Shown here: positions 6,426 to 13,087 of the stretch, piece by piece
How the letters are laid out: every line of letters starts with the position of its first letter
Position numbering within the stretch: position 1 is the stretch's first letter
From: an uncultured bacterium
GTDB lineage: Bacteria > Actinomycetota > Coriobacteriia > Coriobacteriales > Eggerthellaceae
Length of the DNA: 23,816 nt
Direction: 5' to 3'
NCBI GenBank assembly: GCA_947649215.1
Contig: CANSQW010000001.1
Location: 1 to 23,816 of the forward strand
Program-made: the position numbers and the translations under genes
Notes under the pieces: model-generated
What the model was told of the DNA's origin: nothing
What the model saw: only the letters and a program-made list of their open reading frames with translations
Databases searched by the model: none

Positions 6426-6667
6426 TGACTGACGAGCAGGTGTACGGGGCAGTCGTCGAATGGTGGCGCAAGAGGGGCATACCCCCGTCTGTCAGGGACG
6501 TGGCGTCGATGCTGGGCGTGTCAACATCGACCGCCCACAGGCACCTGAGGAGCCTGGCGGACGCGGGGGCCGTGCATATGCCCAAGGGGACGCACAGGTG
6601 CATAGAGCCCGTCGGCAGGTTCGCAGTCATAGGAGGTCGCATCCACGAGCTGGGGCCGGTGTCGTGA
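6422..6667 (+). CDS. LexA-type winged-helix DNA-binding protein without peptidase domain
   Basis: An 81-aa protein. Residues 5-55 match the LexA N-terminal winged helix: VYGAVVEWWRKRGIPPSVRDVASMLGVSTSTAHRHLRSLADAGAVHM, including the PPSVRDV turn and the recognition helix STSTAHRHL. The S24 peptidase domain is absent: only 30 more residues follow. It could regulate phage genes, or occupy LexA-like sites without responding to RecA. It is the last gene of the early block, just before a non-coding gap and the late genes, a position often held by a switch regulator. The ATG at 6422 overlaps the previous stop (ATGA), with GAGAGGGG at 6411-6418. Confidence 0.78.
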   Translation: MMTDEQVYGAVVEWWRKRGIPPSVRDVASMLGVSTSTAHRHLRSLADAGAVHMPKGTHRCIEPVGRFAVIGGRIHELGPVS

Positions 6668-6862
6668 GGGAGGGGGCGCGGGGCTGGCGCCGCCGCCCGT
6701 CCCCGAGGTCGCGGCAGGCGACACCTGCCGGATGATGCCATAGGGAGGTCTCATCCCCCACCTCCCCTTCTCTCCTCCAAGGCTTGGGCCGTCCTCCGGG
6801 GCGGCCCTCGCCGTTGGAGGGAGCGACACGTCCGAGAGAATCCAGGCCGAGGAGGTGAGCCG
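6668..6862 (+). other. Structured non-coding gap between early and packaging genes
   Basis: About 195 bases without a convincing gene. CGGCAGG (6712-6718) pairs with CCTGCCG (6724-6730) around a 5-base loop. A two-tier hairpin lies at 6774-6820: outer stem CCTCCAA (6774-6780) with TTGGAGG (6814-6820), inner stem from GGGCCG (6786-6791) with CGGCCC (6802-6807), extendable to a 4-base loop. No T-run follows either, so neither is a standard intrinsic terminator. The position just before the terminase genes would suit a late promoter leader, small RNA or cos/pac site, but no such function is shown. Confidence 0.55.
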
Positions 6863-7009
6863 ATGCCGCTCAGCCAGATGAGGTGCTGCCGGTGCGGCGG
6901 CACGATGCCGATACGGCGCAGGCGTGGGAAGCTGCGCAAGCGCGACCACGTAAAGACCATGTGGTGCCCGTGGTGCAGGCGCGTGACCCGGCATAGGGAA
7001 CGCTTCTAG
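6863..7009 (+). CDS. 48-aa basic zinc-ribbon protein upstream of terminase
   Basis: ATG 6863 to TAG 7007-7009 encodes 48 residues. Two Cys pairs, CCRC (7-11 region) and CPWC (35-38 region), flank a strongly basic stretch (RRRRGKLRKRDH), and the end is RHRERF, so a nucleic-acid-binding zinc ribbon is likely. GGAGGTGAG at 6851-6859 is a strong ribosome site. Its stop overlaps the GTG of the terminase gene by one base, so the two are translationally coupled. Small Cys4 proteins are often seen directly before terminase genes; a role in packaging-site recognition or late control is possible but unproven. Confidence 0.68.
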   Translation: MPLSQMRCCRCGGTMPIRRRRGKLRKRDHVKTMWCPWCRRVTRHRERF

Positions 7010-8661
7010 TGCTCACCGCCCAGCAGGAGAGATACTGCCAGGCCCGCGCCCGCGGGCTGTCCCAGCGTAAGGCCTATCGTGAGGCCTATCCGAAGTCCGC
7101 CAGGTGGAAGGACTCCGCGGTTGATTCGCAGGCTTGCCGCCTTGAGAAGCTGCCCAAGGTTTCCGCAAGGCTGGCCGAGCTCACCGAGGCTGCCGCAAAG
7201 GAGGCTGTCGCGTCGCGTGCGGCCGTCATCGACCGGATGGCGGCCCTGAACGCTCACGCCGCCAAGATAGCCGTGGAGACGGCGCGACAGGGCGCCATCG
7301 ACAAGGCCGCCACCGCCGCCATGATGGCCACGGGCTCCAAGCTGCTTGACGTGCTGCCCGACGAGCGGGAGGTGCCTGAGGGCGCCCTGCGGGTATACGA
7401 CTTCGGCATGCTGCTGGGGCGCTCCTTCGTGGACATCCACCGCGACATAGCCGAGCACGCCCACGAGGAGTACTGGTTCGAGGGCGGACGCGGCTCCCTC
7501 AAGTCCTCGACCATCGCCGCCGAGATCATGGGCGGCGTCACGTCGGTCAGGGGGCGCAACGCCATCTGCATGCGCAACCGCACGAACAAGCTGCGCACCT
7601 CCGTCTACGCCGAGATCAGGAAGGCCGCCCGCAGGATGGGCGTGGCCGGCGAGTTCGCCTGGGGAAAGTCGCCCCTCCAGGCCGTCCACAAGCCCACGGG
7701 CAACGTGATCTACTTCTTCGGGGCGGACAACGTGAACCCCGAGGACTCCCCGCTCAAGGGACTGACGCCCGAGGCCGGTTACTTTGCCTACGTTTGGTTC
7801 AACGAGGCCAGCCAGTTCCCCGGATATGCATACATCCGCAACGTGAGGCAGACGGTGCTGCGCGGCGGAGCCGACGAGCCCACCTGGACGCTCATAGACT
7901 ACAACCCGCCCATATCCGTCAACGCATGGGTCAACCGCGAGAGCAAGCAGCCCCAGGACGGCCGCATCGTCCACCGCTCCCACTGGGCGGACGCGCCGCG
8001 GGAGTGGCTGGGCGAGGCGTTCGTCGCGGTGGCGGAAGCACTCAAGAAGCGCAACCCCAAGGCATACCGCCACGAGTACGACGGCGAGGCGGTGGGCACG
8101 GGCGCCAACGTCATCGACCCCGAGATCATCGACGTGCGGCCCATCACCGACGAGGAGCGCGCCTCCCTCGACAACATCAGCCACGGCGTGGACGCGGGCA
8201 GCGTGCACCCGTGGGTGCACATCCGCGTGGCCTACGACGTGGACGAGGGCGTCCTGTGGCTGTTGGACGAGGACACGGCGACCGGGCACGACGCCCACGA
8301 CACGCAGACCGCGCCGCTTCTGGCCGAGCGGCTGGGGCAGTTCGGCGAGGAGGACGCCGACCTGTGGTGCGACAGCGCGGCAAAGGGCATGATCCTGTAC
8401 TACCGCCAGCAGGGGCTGGCGGCTCGCAAGGCGTACAAGCAGGGCGTCAACTCCCCCGCCGAGCGCGTGAGGTGGCTCAACCGCTGCTCCCGCATCGTGA
8501 TCGACCCCGAGACTTGCCCCCTGGCGGCCGAGCAGTTCCCGGCCCTCGAGTACGTCATAACGCCGTCAGGCGACATCACGGAGACACTGCCCAAGGTGAA
8601 CGACGACGCGATAGACGCGGTGGGCTACGCCGCGTCCATCTGGATCAGGCAGGGGCTGTGA
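7009..8661 (+). CDS. Terminase: small-subunit-like N-terminus fused to PBSX-type large subunit
   Basis: A 550-aa protein, about 120 residues longer than usual PBSX-family large terminases. Residues 1-110 (LTAQQERYCQARARGLSQRKAYREAYP, then QACRLEKLPKVSARLAEL) match the helix-turn-helix front of small terminase subunits, which recognise the packaging site. The large-subunit part starts near 125: Walker A GGRGSLKSS (159-167), Walker B YFAYVWFNEA with E266, and RNase H-fold nuclease acidic residues in GVDAG (D395), WCDSA (D455) and NDDAIDA (D532/D533/D536). It should power DNA translocation into the prohead and cut the concatemer. GTG 7009 overlaps the previous stop. No separate small subunit is seen nearby, which supports a real fusion. 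Confidence 0.9.
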   Translation: MLTAQQERYCQARARGLSQRKAYREAYPKSARWKDSAVDSQACRLEKLPKVSARLAELTEAAAKEAVASRAAVIDRMAALNAHAAKIAVETARQGAIDKAATAAMMATGSKLLDVLPDEREVPEGALRVYDFGMLLGRSFVDIHRDIAEHAHEEYWFEGGRGSLKSSTIAAEIMGGVTSVRGRNAICMRNRTNKLRTSVYAEIRKAARRMGVAGEFAWGKSPLQAVHKPTGNVIYFFGADNVNPEDSPLKGLTPEAGYFAYVWFNEASQFPGYAYIRNVRQTVLRGGADEPTWTLIDYNPPISVNAWVNRESKQPQDGRIVHRSHWADAPREWLGEAFVAVAEALKKRNPKAYRHEYDGEAVGTGANVIDPEIIDVRPITDEERASLDNISHGVDAGSVHPWVHIRVAYDVDEGVLWLLDEDTATGHDAHDTQTAPLLAERLGQFGEEDADLWCDSAAKGMILYYRQQGLAARKAYKQGVNSPAERVRWLNRCSRIVIDPETCPLAAEQFPALEYVITPSGDITETLPKVNDDAIDAVGYAASIWIRQGL

Positions 8662-10085
8662 TGGCGAAGGGAAACGGCGTCTACTCGTACATGGTTGATT
8701 GGCTCGGGGAGCTCGGCTACGCCCCGGACACGCGGATGGCCGGGGCCATCGCGGAGTGGGAGGGCTGGTACGCGGCGCGCAACGCATGGTACGACTACAC
8801 CGTGCAGCGCGGGCAGGAGACCTTCCCCGTCCACCGGGAGTCGCTGCACCCCGCGGCGGCGGTGGCCGAGGAGTGGAGCAACCTGCTCATGAACGAGCGG
8901 TTGGACATCACGTCGCCCGACGAGGAGATGGCCGGCGTCATCGGGCGGCACTTCGCGGGGTTCGGCGTGGGGCAGGCCGAGTTCGTGGCCCGCTCCTTCG
9001 CCCTGGGAACCGGCGCGTGGGCCATCAGCGCGGGCGGGGTGTCGGGCGACGGGCTAGCCAACCCCCACGCGGACATCAGGATCGCTGGGTACACGGGCGG
9101 GCAGGTCATGCCCCTCACGTGGTCTGCGGACGGGTGCACGCAGTGCGCATTCGCCTCGCGCGTCGAGGTCGGGGGCAAGGACTACGACCAGTGCCAGGCC
9201 CACGTGCTCGTGGGTGGCACCTACCACATCCTCACGCAGCTGTTCGACACCAAGGGCCACCGCCGTACGTACCCCGACGAGGTTCTGCCCGACCTCGACA
9301 CCAAGTCCCCGCTGCCGACCTTCGCCATCGTGAGGCCCTCGACGCCGAACACCCTGTTCGAGAGCTGCGCGATGGGCGCCAGCGTGTTCGCCAAGGGCAT
9401 CAGCGCCATAAAGGCGACCGACGAGGCCCTGACCTCGTTCCTCACCCACATGCGCGTCGGGCGCCCCAAGATGTTCGTGGCCGACACCATGGTCGCGAAG
9501 CGCAAGGTCAAGGCGCCCGACGGCACGGACAAGACGGTGTACGACGCCTTCGGCGAGGCCGACGACATCGTGTACCGCGTCCCTCCCGGTGAGGAGGGCG
9601 CCAAGCAGATGGACGTGATCCAGCCGAGCCTCTGCGTGGCCGAGAACGAGGAGGCCGTGAGCGCCGGGCTCAAGATGCTGGCGCTCACCTGCGGGCTCGG
9701 GGACAACTACTGGTCTTGGGACGGCAAGGCCGGGCTCAAGACCGCGACCGAGGTGGTCAGCGACTCCTCCATGCTCGTCAGGTCGCTCAGAAAGCACCAG
9801 AACGCCCTGGAGCGGTCGGTCGTCCGCCTCGTGCGCGGCGTGGCCGGCGTGTGCCGCCACCTGTGCGGGACGCCGGTAGACCCGTGCGCCGAGGTGCGCA
9901 TCGACTTCGACGACAGCATCATCACGGACGTGAACACCGACAAGAACATGGCGCTGGCGGAGATCAGCATTCTGGGCGTCCCGGCCCTCATTCGGCGCTA
10001 CCTGGTGCAGTACCACGACTTCACCGAGGAGGAGGCCGCAGAGGCCGTGCCCGACGAGGCCGCTGCCGCCGACCCCGGCTACTGA
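8661..10085 (+). CDS. Phage portal protein (SPP1 gp6-like)
   Basis: A 474-aa protein. Its place between terminase and minor capsid genes and its length fit SPP1 gp6/PBSX-type portals, which form the dodecameric ring at the capsid vertex through which DNA passes and to which the tail binds. Visible family-like features are an N-terminal EWEGWYAARNAWYDY segment, the AAVAEEWSNLLMNERLDI helix, the long conserved stem/crown region (SALKATDE-like GISAIKATDEALTSFLTHM), and TEVVSDSSMLVRSLRKHQNALE near 375-395, which resembles the portal stem helix. ATG 8661 overlaps the terminase stop (TGATG) and AGGGGCTG is a modest ribosome site. The C-terminus is acidic and Ala-rich, ending DPGY. Confidence 0.85.
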   Translation: MAKGNGVYSYMVDWLGELGYAPDTRMAGAIAEWEGWYAARNAWYDYTVQRGQETFPVHRESLHPAAAVAEEWSNLLMNERLDITSPDEEMAGVIGRHFAGFGVGQAEFVARSFALGTGAWAISAGGVSGDGLANPHADIRIAGYTGGQVMPLTWSADGCTQCAFASRVEVGGKDYDQCQAHVLVGGTYHILTQLFDTKGHRRTYPDEVLPDLDTKSPLPTFAIVRPSTPNTLFESCAMGASVFAKGISAIKATDEALTSFLTHMRVGRPKMFVADTMVAKRKVKAPDGTDKTVYDAFGEADDIVYRVPPGEEGAKQMDVIQPSLCVAENEEAVSAGLKMLALTCGLGDNYWSWDGKAGLKTATEVVSDSSMLVRSLRKHQNALERSVVRLVRGVAGVCRHLCGTPVDPCAEVRIDFDDSIITDVNTDKNMALAEISILGVPALIRRYLVQYHDFTEEEAAEAVPDEAAAADPGY

Positions 10086-11863
10086 TGCTGTCCCCCGATC
10101 AGATCGAGGCCGCGGGCGACGCCGTGGCGGCCGTGTACAACGGCATAGAGGCCCGGATGCTCGACCATCTGGTGGCGGCCATGCTCGCCGGCGACGGCAT
10201 CACCCGGCGCACCGTGACCGAGATCGCGCTCCTCGCGCAGACCCACGCCGGGGAGCTGCGCCGCATCATCGACGACCATGCCGGCGAGATCGACGAGGCG
10301 GTGCGCGCCACCGCCGAGGAGATGCTGGCCGCCTCCGACGCCGACGACGCGGCCAGGGCCGGCGGCGAGCCGATGTGGCCGCAGCAGGTGGCCGCCACCG
10401 TGGACGGCATCGCCCTCGTCCTCGCGCGCGACAACATCCAGATGGTGGAGGGCGCAAAGCAGGCGTTCCTCTCCGCGTCCATCGAGGCCGTGACCCTCGC
10501 CAACACCGGCATGGCCACCGCCGAGCGGGCGCTGCACCGGGCGGTGCGCAAGCTTGAGCGCGAGGGCGTCTCCGTCATCACCTACCAGGACGCCGAGACC
10601 GGGCGCGTAACCGTGCGCAACAAGGTGGACGTGGCGGTGCGCAGGCACGTCCGCACCCAGATCGCCCAGGACGGCGCACGGATGACCGAGCGGCGCATGG
10701 GCGTGCTCGGCGTCACGCTCGTGGAGGTTTCGAGCCACTGCGACAGCCGCCCGGAGCACCGGCCCTGGCAGGGCAGGTGCTACAGCCTCGTCGGGGATGT
10801 GGAGATCGAGGGCGTCCGCTACCCCGACTTCTACGCAGCGACCGGCTACGGCAGCGTGGACGGGCTCATGGGCGCCAACTGCCGGCACTCCTTCGGGCCG
10901 TACCGCCACGGCGCGACCCATGCCTACGAGCCAGACCCCAAGCACCCCAGCGGACTGCCCGGCGAGGAGGTCTACCGCCTGGAGCAGCGCCAGCGCGCCC
11001 TGGAGCGGCGCATCCGCGAGGCCAAGCGGGAGGTGCGCGGCGCCCAGCAGGCATACGACGCCCTGGGCGACGCCGAGGGCCGCGCGGGCCTGGCCAAGGC
11101 GAAGGACGGGCTCAAGAGGAGCCAGGCGGCCATGCGCGGGCTGATAGCCGACGCCAACGCGGCCAGCAAGACCGGCGCGCCAGTCCTCCACCGCAAGCCG
11201 GCGCGCGAATGGGCAGGGGACATGCCGAGGGTGAGGAGCATGGCCCAGCTCGCGGCGGAGGGCAAGGTGTCGAGGAAGGAGCGCGGGGACGGCTACAGCG
11301 AGGACTACGCCGTCAGGAGGCGCGTGGTGAACGGGGCGGCGTACAAGGCGCGGTTCGGCGAGCTCGGCCTCCCGAAGCGGGCTGCGGAGACGGCGCACCA
11401 GCAGGCGATGCGCATCCTGGAGGATCGCGACGGCACGGCCGGGGAGAGGCTCTGCGCCATCTCGTGGAGGACGGGGGAGCTCGTCGCCGACACCTTCGGG
11501 CGGCCTCCGGCTGACTTCGCAAGCGGGTTCGCCGCAGAGCAGGTCGACAGGATAGACAGGGTGCCAGGAGGGGTGGTGCTGCTCCACAACCACCCGGCGA
11601 GCGGCCCGCCGTCGGCCACCGACATCTGCACGCTCGCGAAGCACGAGTGGGCCAGAGCCTCGGTCATCGTCTGCCACGACGGGGCGATCTACCTGCCGCG
11701 CGTCCTCCGAGAGGGCGTCGTGGAGGCGTATAATGAAATAATCAATGACGTCAGGGGTGCAAATCCCGCGGAATCGGACAGCAAGGCCGTAGAGAAGATG
11801 GCGCAGGACGCCCTTTACCTGGAAAACGAGGAGGCGAAATGGTTCAAGATCACAAGGCGCTAG
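10085..11863 (+). CDS. Minor capsid protein (Phage_min_cap2/MuF-type) fused to a JAB/JAMM metalloprotease-like domain
   Basis: A 592-aa protein. Residues about 1-290 match phage minor capsid family 2: helical N-terminus, then SRPEHRPWQGR (about 215-235) and the TGYGSVDGLMGANCRHSFGPY motif (about 253-276). A coiled coil follows (about 295-360, RLEQRQRALERRIREAK). After a linker, residues about 430-550 form a RadC/JAB-like domain with HNHP (H501, H503), S510 and D513, equivalent to the JAMM His-x-His-Pro...Ser-x2-Asp zinc site; the spacing is one residue shorter than in RadC. Minor capsid proteins are injected or bound inside the head, so the JAB domain may act in the host cell or in head maturation. 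ATG 10085 overlaps the portal stop. Confidence 0.85.
   Translation: MLSPDQIEAAGDAVAAVYNGIEARMLDHLVAAMLAGDGITRRTVTEIALLAQTHAGELRRIIDDHAGEIDEAVRATAEEMLAASDADDAARAGGEPMWPQQVAATVDGIALVLARDNIQMVEGAKQAFLSASIEAVTLANTGMATAERALHRAVRKLEREGVSVITYQDAETGRVTVRNKVDVAVRRHVRTQIAQDGARMTERRMGVLGVTLVEVSSHCDSRPEHRPWQGRCYSLVGDVEIEGVRYPDFYAATGYGSVDGLMGANCRHSFGPYRHGATHAYEPDPKHPSGLPGEEVYRLEQRQRALERRIREAKREVRGAQQAYDALGDAEGRAGLAKAKDGLKRSQAAMRGLIADANAASKTGAPVLHRKPAREWAGDMPRVRSMAQLAAEGKVSRKERGDGYSEDYAVRRRVVNGAAYKARFGELGLPKRAAETAHQQAMRILEDRDGTAGERLCAISWRTGELVADTFGRPPADFASGFAAEQVDRIDRVPGGVVLLHNHPASGPPSATDICTLAKHEWARASVIVCHDGAIYLPRVLREGVVEAYNEIINDVRGANPAESDSKAVEKMAQDALYLENEEAKWFKITRR
11729..11734 (+). promoter_or_regulatory. 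Possible -10 box (TATAAT) inside the JAB coding end
   Basis: A perfect TATAAT lies at 11729-11734 in the only A/T-rich stretch of the gene (11729-11770). It is about 105 bases upstream of a 56-aa gene. No good TTGACA-like -35 is visible 16-18 bases upstream, so this is a weak candidate by sequence alone. The rarity of such a hexamer at this GC content is what makes it notable. Confidence 0.28.
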
Positions 11864-12009
11864 AATGGGCTTTTACCATCGACGACACCGCCTCCGAGGC
11901 ACCGCCAGTGCTCACCGCCGAAGAACAGCAGAAGCATGACGCGATGGTCAGGAAGATCGTCGAGATGCGGAAGGAGCGCCGCAAGAGAGCGGGGGCCCAG
12001 CATGTCTAA
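11839..12009 (+). CDS. 56-aa charged hypothetical protein overlapping the MuF-JAB gene
   Basis: ATG 11839 to TAA 12007-12009 encodes 56 residues, with GAGGAGG at 11829-11834 only a few bases upstream of the ATG. It starts inside the last 25 bases of the MuF-JAB gene. The N-terminal half is acidic (FTIDDTASEAPPVLTAEEQQ), the C-terminal half a strongly basic helix (MVRKIVEMRKERRKRAG). I do not recognise it. Small genes directly after MuF-toxin fusions in other phages are often immunity genes, so an immunity or adaptor role is conceivable. Its stop overlaps the start of the next gene, indicating coupling. Confidence 0.6.
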   Translation: MVQDHKALEWAFTIDDTASEAPPVLTAEEQQKHDAMVRKIVEMRKERRKRAGAQHV

Positions 12010-12367
12010 CGACGACCTGCCCGTCATCCTCTACAAGCTGCTCGCCTACCTCTACGAGTGCATGAAGCGCGAGCTCCCGCCGTCCGAGTCGCAGGCGCGG
12101 GATATCTGCGGAGCGAACGCGACCATGCTCGCCGCGGCCGCCCAGTCGGCCGTGGACAAGGGGCTCGCCACCGGCATCACGGTGAAGAGGTACTACGACG
12201 GGGAGCGGGCCGTGCGGTTCGAGGACGCGATGCTCACGGCCGACGGCGCTGAGTACCTGATCGAGAACTCCACGATGCGCAAGGCCAAGGAGGTCGCGGG
12301 GTCGGTATTCCAGGCCGCCCTCGACGTTGCCATGGCCACGCTCGGCAGGATCGCCACTGGCATCTAG
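12002..12367 (+). CDS. YjcQ-like winged-helix protein
   Basis: A 121-aa protein. The pattern resembles the YjcQ family of small winged-helix proteins found in Gram-positive prophages: an N-terminal helix (VILYKLLAYLYECMKRE), a helix-turn-helix-like ARDICGANATMLAAAAQSAVDKGLATGI, a beta wing with KRYYDGERAVRFED, then MLTADGAEYLIENSTMRKAKE, matching the usual 'lT.kG..yLeen..m.k'. The function of YjcQ is not established. The ATG at 12002 overlaps the preceding stop by 8 bases. GCGGGGGC upstream is a modest ribosome site. It is followed at 50 bases by a strong intrinsic terminator, so it ends a transcription unit. A DNA-binding role is inferred. Confidence 0.65.
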   Translation: MSNDDLPVILYKLLAYLYECMKRELPPSESQARDICGANATMLAAAAQSAVDKGLATGITVKRYYDGERAVRFEDAMLTADGAEYLIENSTMRKAKEVAGSVFQAALDVAMATLGRIATGI

Positions 12368-12416
12368 CCCCACAACCCAGGGAACGACGGAACGGCTCAC
12401 GATCCGCCCGTCCACC

Positions 12417-12440
12417 AGCCCCGCCACGGCGGGGCTTTTT
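12417..12440 (+). terminator. Rho-independent terminator
   Basis: AGCCCCGC (12417-12424) pairs perfectly with GCGGGGCT (12429-12436) around a CACG loop, followed immediately by TTTT (12437-12440; with the last stem base five T in a row). This is a textbook intrinsic terminator 49 bases after the YjcQ-like stop, separating the packaging block from the head structural genes. Confidence 0.88.
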
Positions 12441-12583
12441 CATGCCCTGGCGACACCTCCGGGAAACTACAGGATGACGCGAGGGGCGGCGGCAACGGCC
12501 CCGCATCGCCCGCCTGTGCGACAAACAGGCACCGAAGCGCGCAGAGAAGCGCGGCAAACAAACCCCGGGGAAAGGCTGGAAGA
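12441..12583 (+). other. Leader upstream of scaffold/capsid genes
   Basis: About 143 bases between the terminator and the scaffold start without a gene. GCCTGT (12512-12517) and ACAGGC (12525-12530) form a 6-bp hairpin with a 7-base loop, and GAAGCGCG occurs twice (12535 region and 12547 region). A promoter is expected because transcription should stop just upstream, but I see no consensus -35/-10 pair; a phage-specific activator may be needed. Confidence 0.45.
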
Positions 12584-13084
12584 ATGGCGGACACGGATCC
12601 CACGAACACCACCACGACCACGACGACCGAGCCGGGCGCGGCATCCGCCGCGGCAACCGCGCCCGCAACGCAGGCCGCACCGCCGGCAGAGCCCGCAACG
12701 CAGGCAACCGCGCCCGGCGCCACCATGAGCGTGCACAAGCACCAACGCGAGGTGGCCAAGATCGAAGCGGAGCGCGACGCCGCGAAGGCGGAGGCCGAGG
12801 GCTACAAGGCGCTCAAGGCCGAGTTCGAGCAGTGGAAGGCGGCCCAGGAGGCCAAGGAGGCGGAGGGCGAGCTCAAGGCGGCCGGATGCATCGACACCGT
12901 GGCCGCGGCGGCCCGACTGAGCGAGTTCGGCGGGGACGTGGCCAAGCTGAAAGAAGCCGCGCCCTACCTGTTCGCCTCGGAGGACGCGACGAAGAGCACG
13001 GGCGGAACGCCCAAGGGCGCCCCAGGGTCTGACGGCATCGCCAAGACCATCCGCGAGGGCGTCCGCGACAAGATTGGAGCATAG
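12584..13084 (+). CDS. Capsid scaffolding protein
   Basis: A 166-aa protein directly before the major capsid gene. The N-terminus is a Thr/Ala/Pro-rich disordered stretch. Residues about 50-95 (HKHQREVAKIEAERDAAKAEAEGYKALKAEFEQWKAAQEAKEAEGELK) are a coiled coil, followed by the usual scaffold C-terminus (EAAPYLFASEDATKSTGG...IREGVRDKIG). This order (disordered N-terminus, coiled coil, small C-terminal capsid-binding helix) and position fit siphovirus scaffolds, which guide prohead assembly. ATG 12584 has GGAAG close upstream and AAAGG further up; an internal ATG at 12725 could give a shorter form without the disordered stretch. No protease gene is seen nearby, so removal of the scaffold may be non-proteolytic. 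Confidence 0.78.
   Translation: MADTDPTNTTTTTTTEPGAASAAATAPATQAAPPAEPATQATAPGATMSVHKHQREVAKIEAERDAAKAEAEGYKALKAEFEQWKAAQEAKEAEGELKAAGCIDTVAAAARLSEFGGDVAKLKEAAPYLFASEDATKSTGGTPKGAPGSDGIAKTIREGVRDKIGA
12661..12705 (+). repeat. 15-bp direct repeat in scaffold N-terminus
   Basis: GCCCGCAACGCAGGC occurs at 12661-12675 and again at 12691-12705, start-to-start 30 bases, in frame; it encodes repeated Pro-Ala-Thr-Gln-Ala in the disordered stretch. Length variation by slippage would keep the frame. Confidence 0.8.
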
Positions 13085-13087
13085 CCA

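Noticed and set aside
6668..6862. tRNA gene in the non-coding gap
   Set aside because: The hairpins do not form a cloverleaf, and there is no T-loop GGTTCGA-type motif or acceptor pairing.
7006..8298. Long minus-strand frame opposite the terminase
   Set aside because: No motif, no ribosome site context, and the + strand encodes a complete terminase with all catalytic motifs.
8661..8661. A separate small terminase gene hidden before the large subunit
   Set aside because: The only gene in front is a 48-aa Cys4 protein; the small-subunit-like sequence is in frame with the large subunit without any stop.
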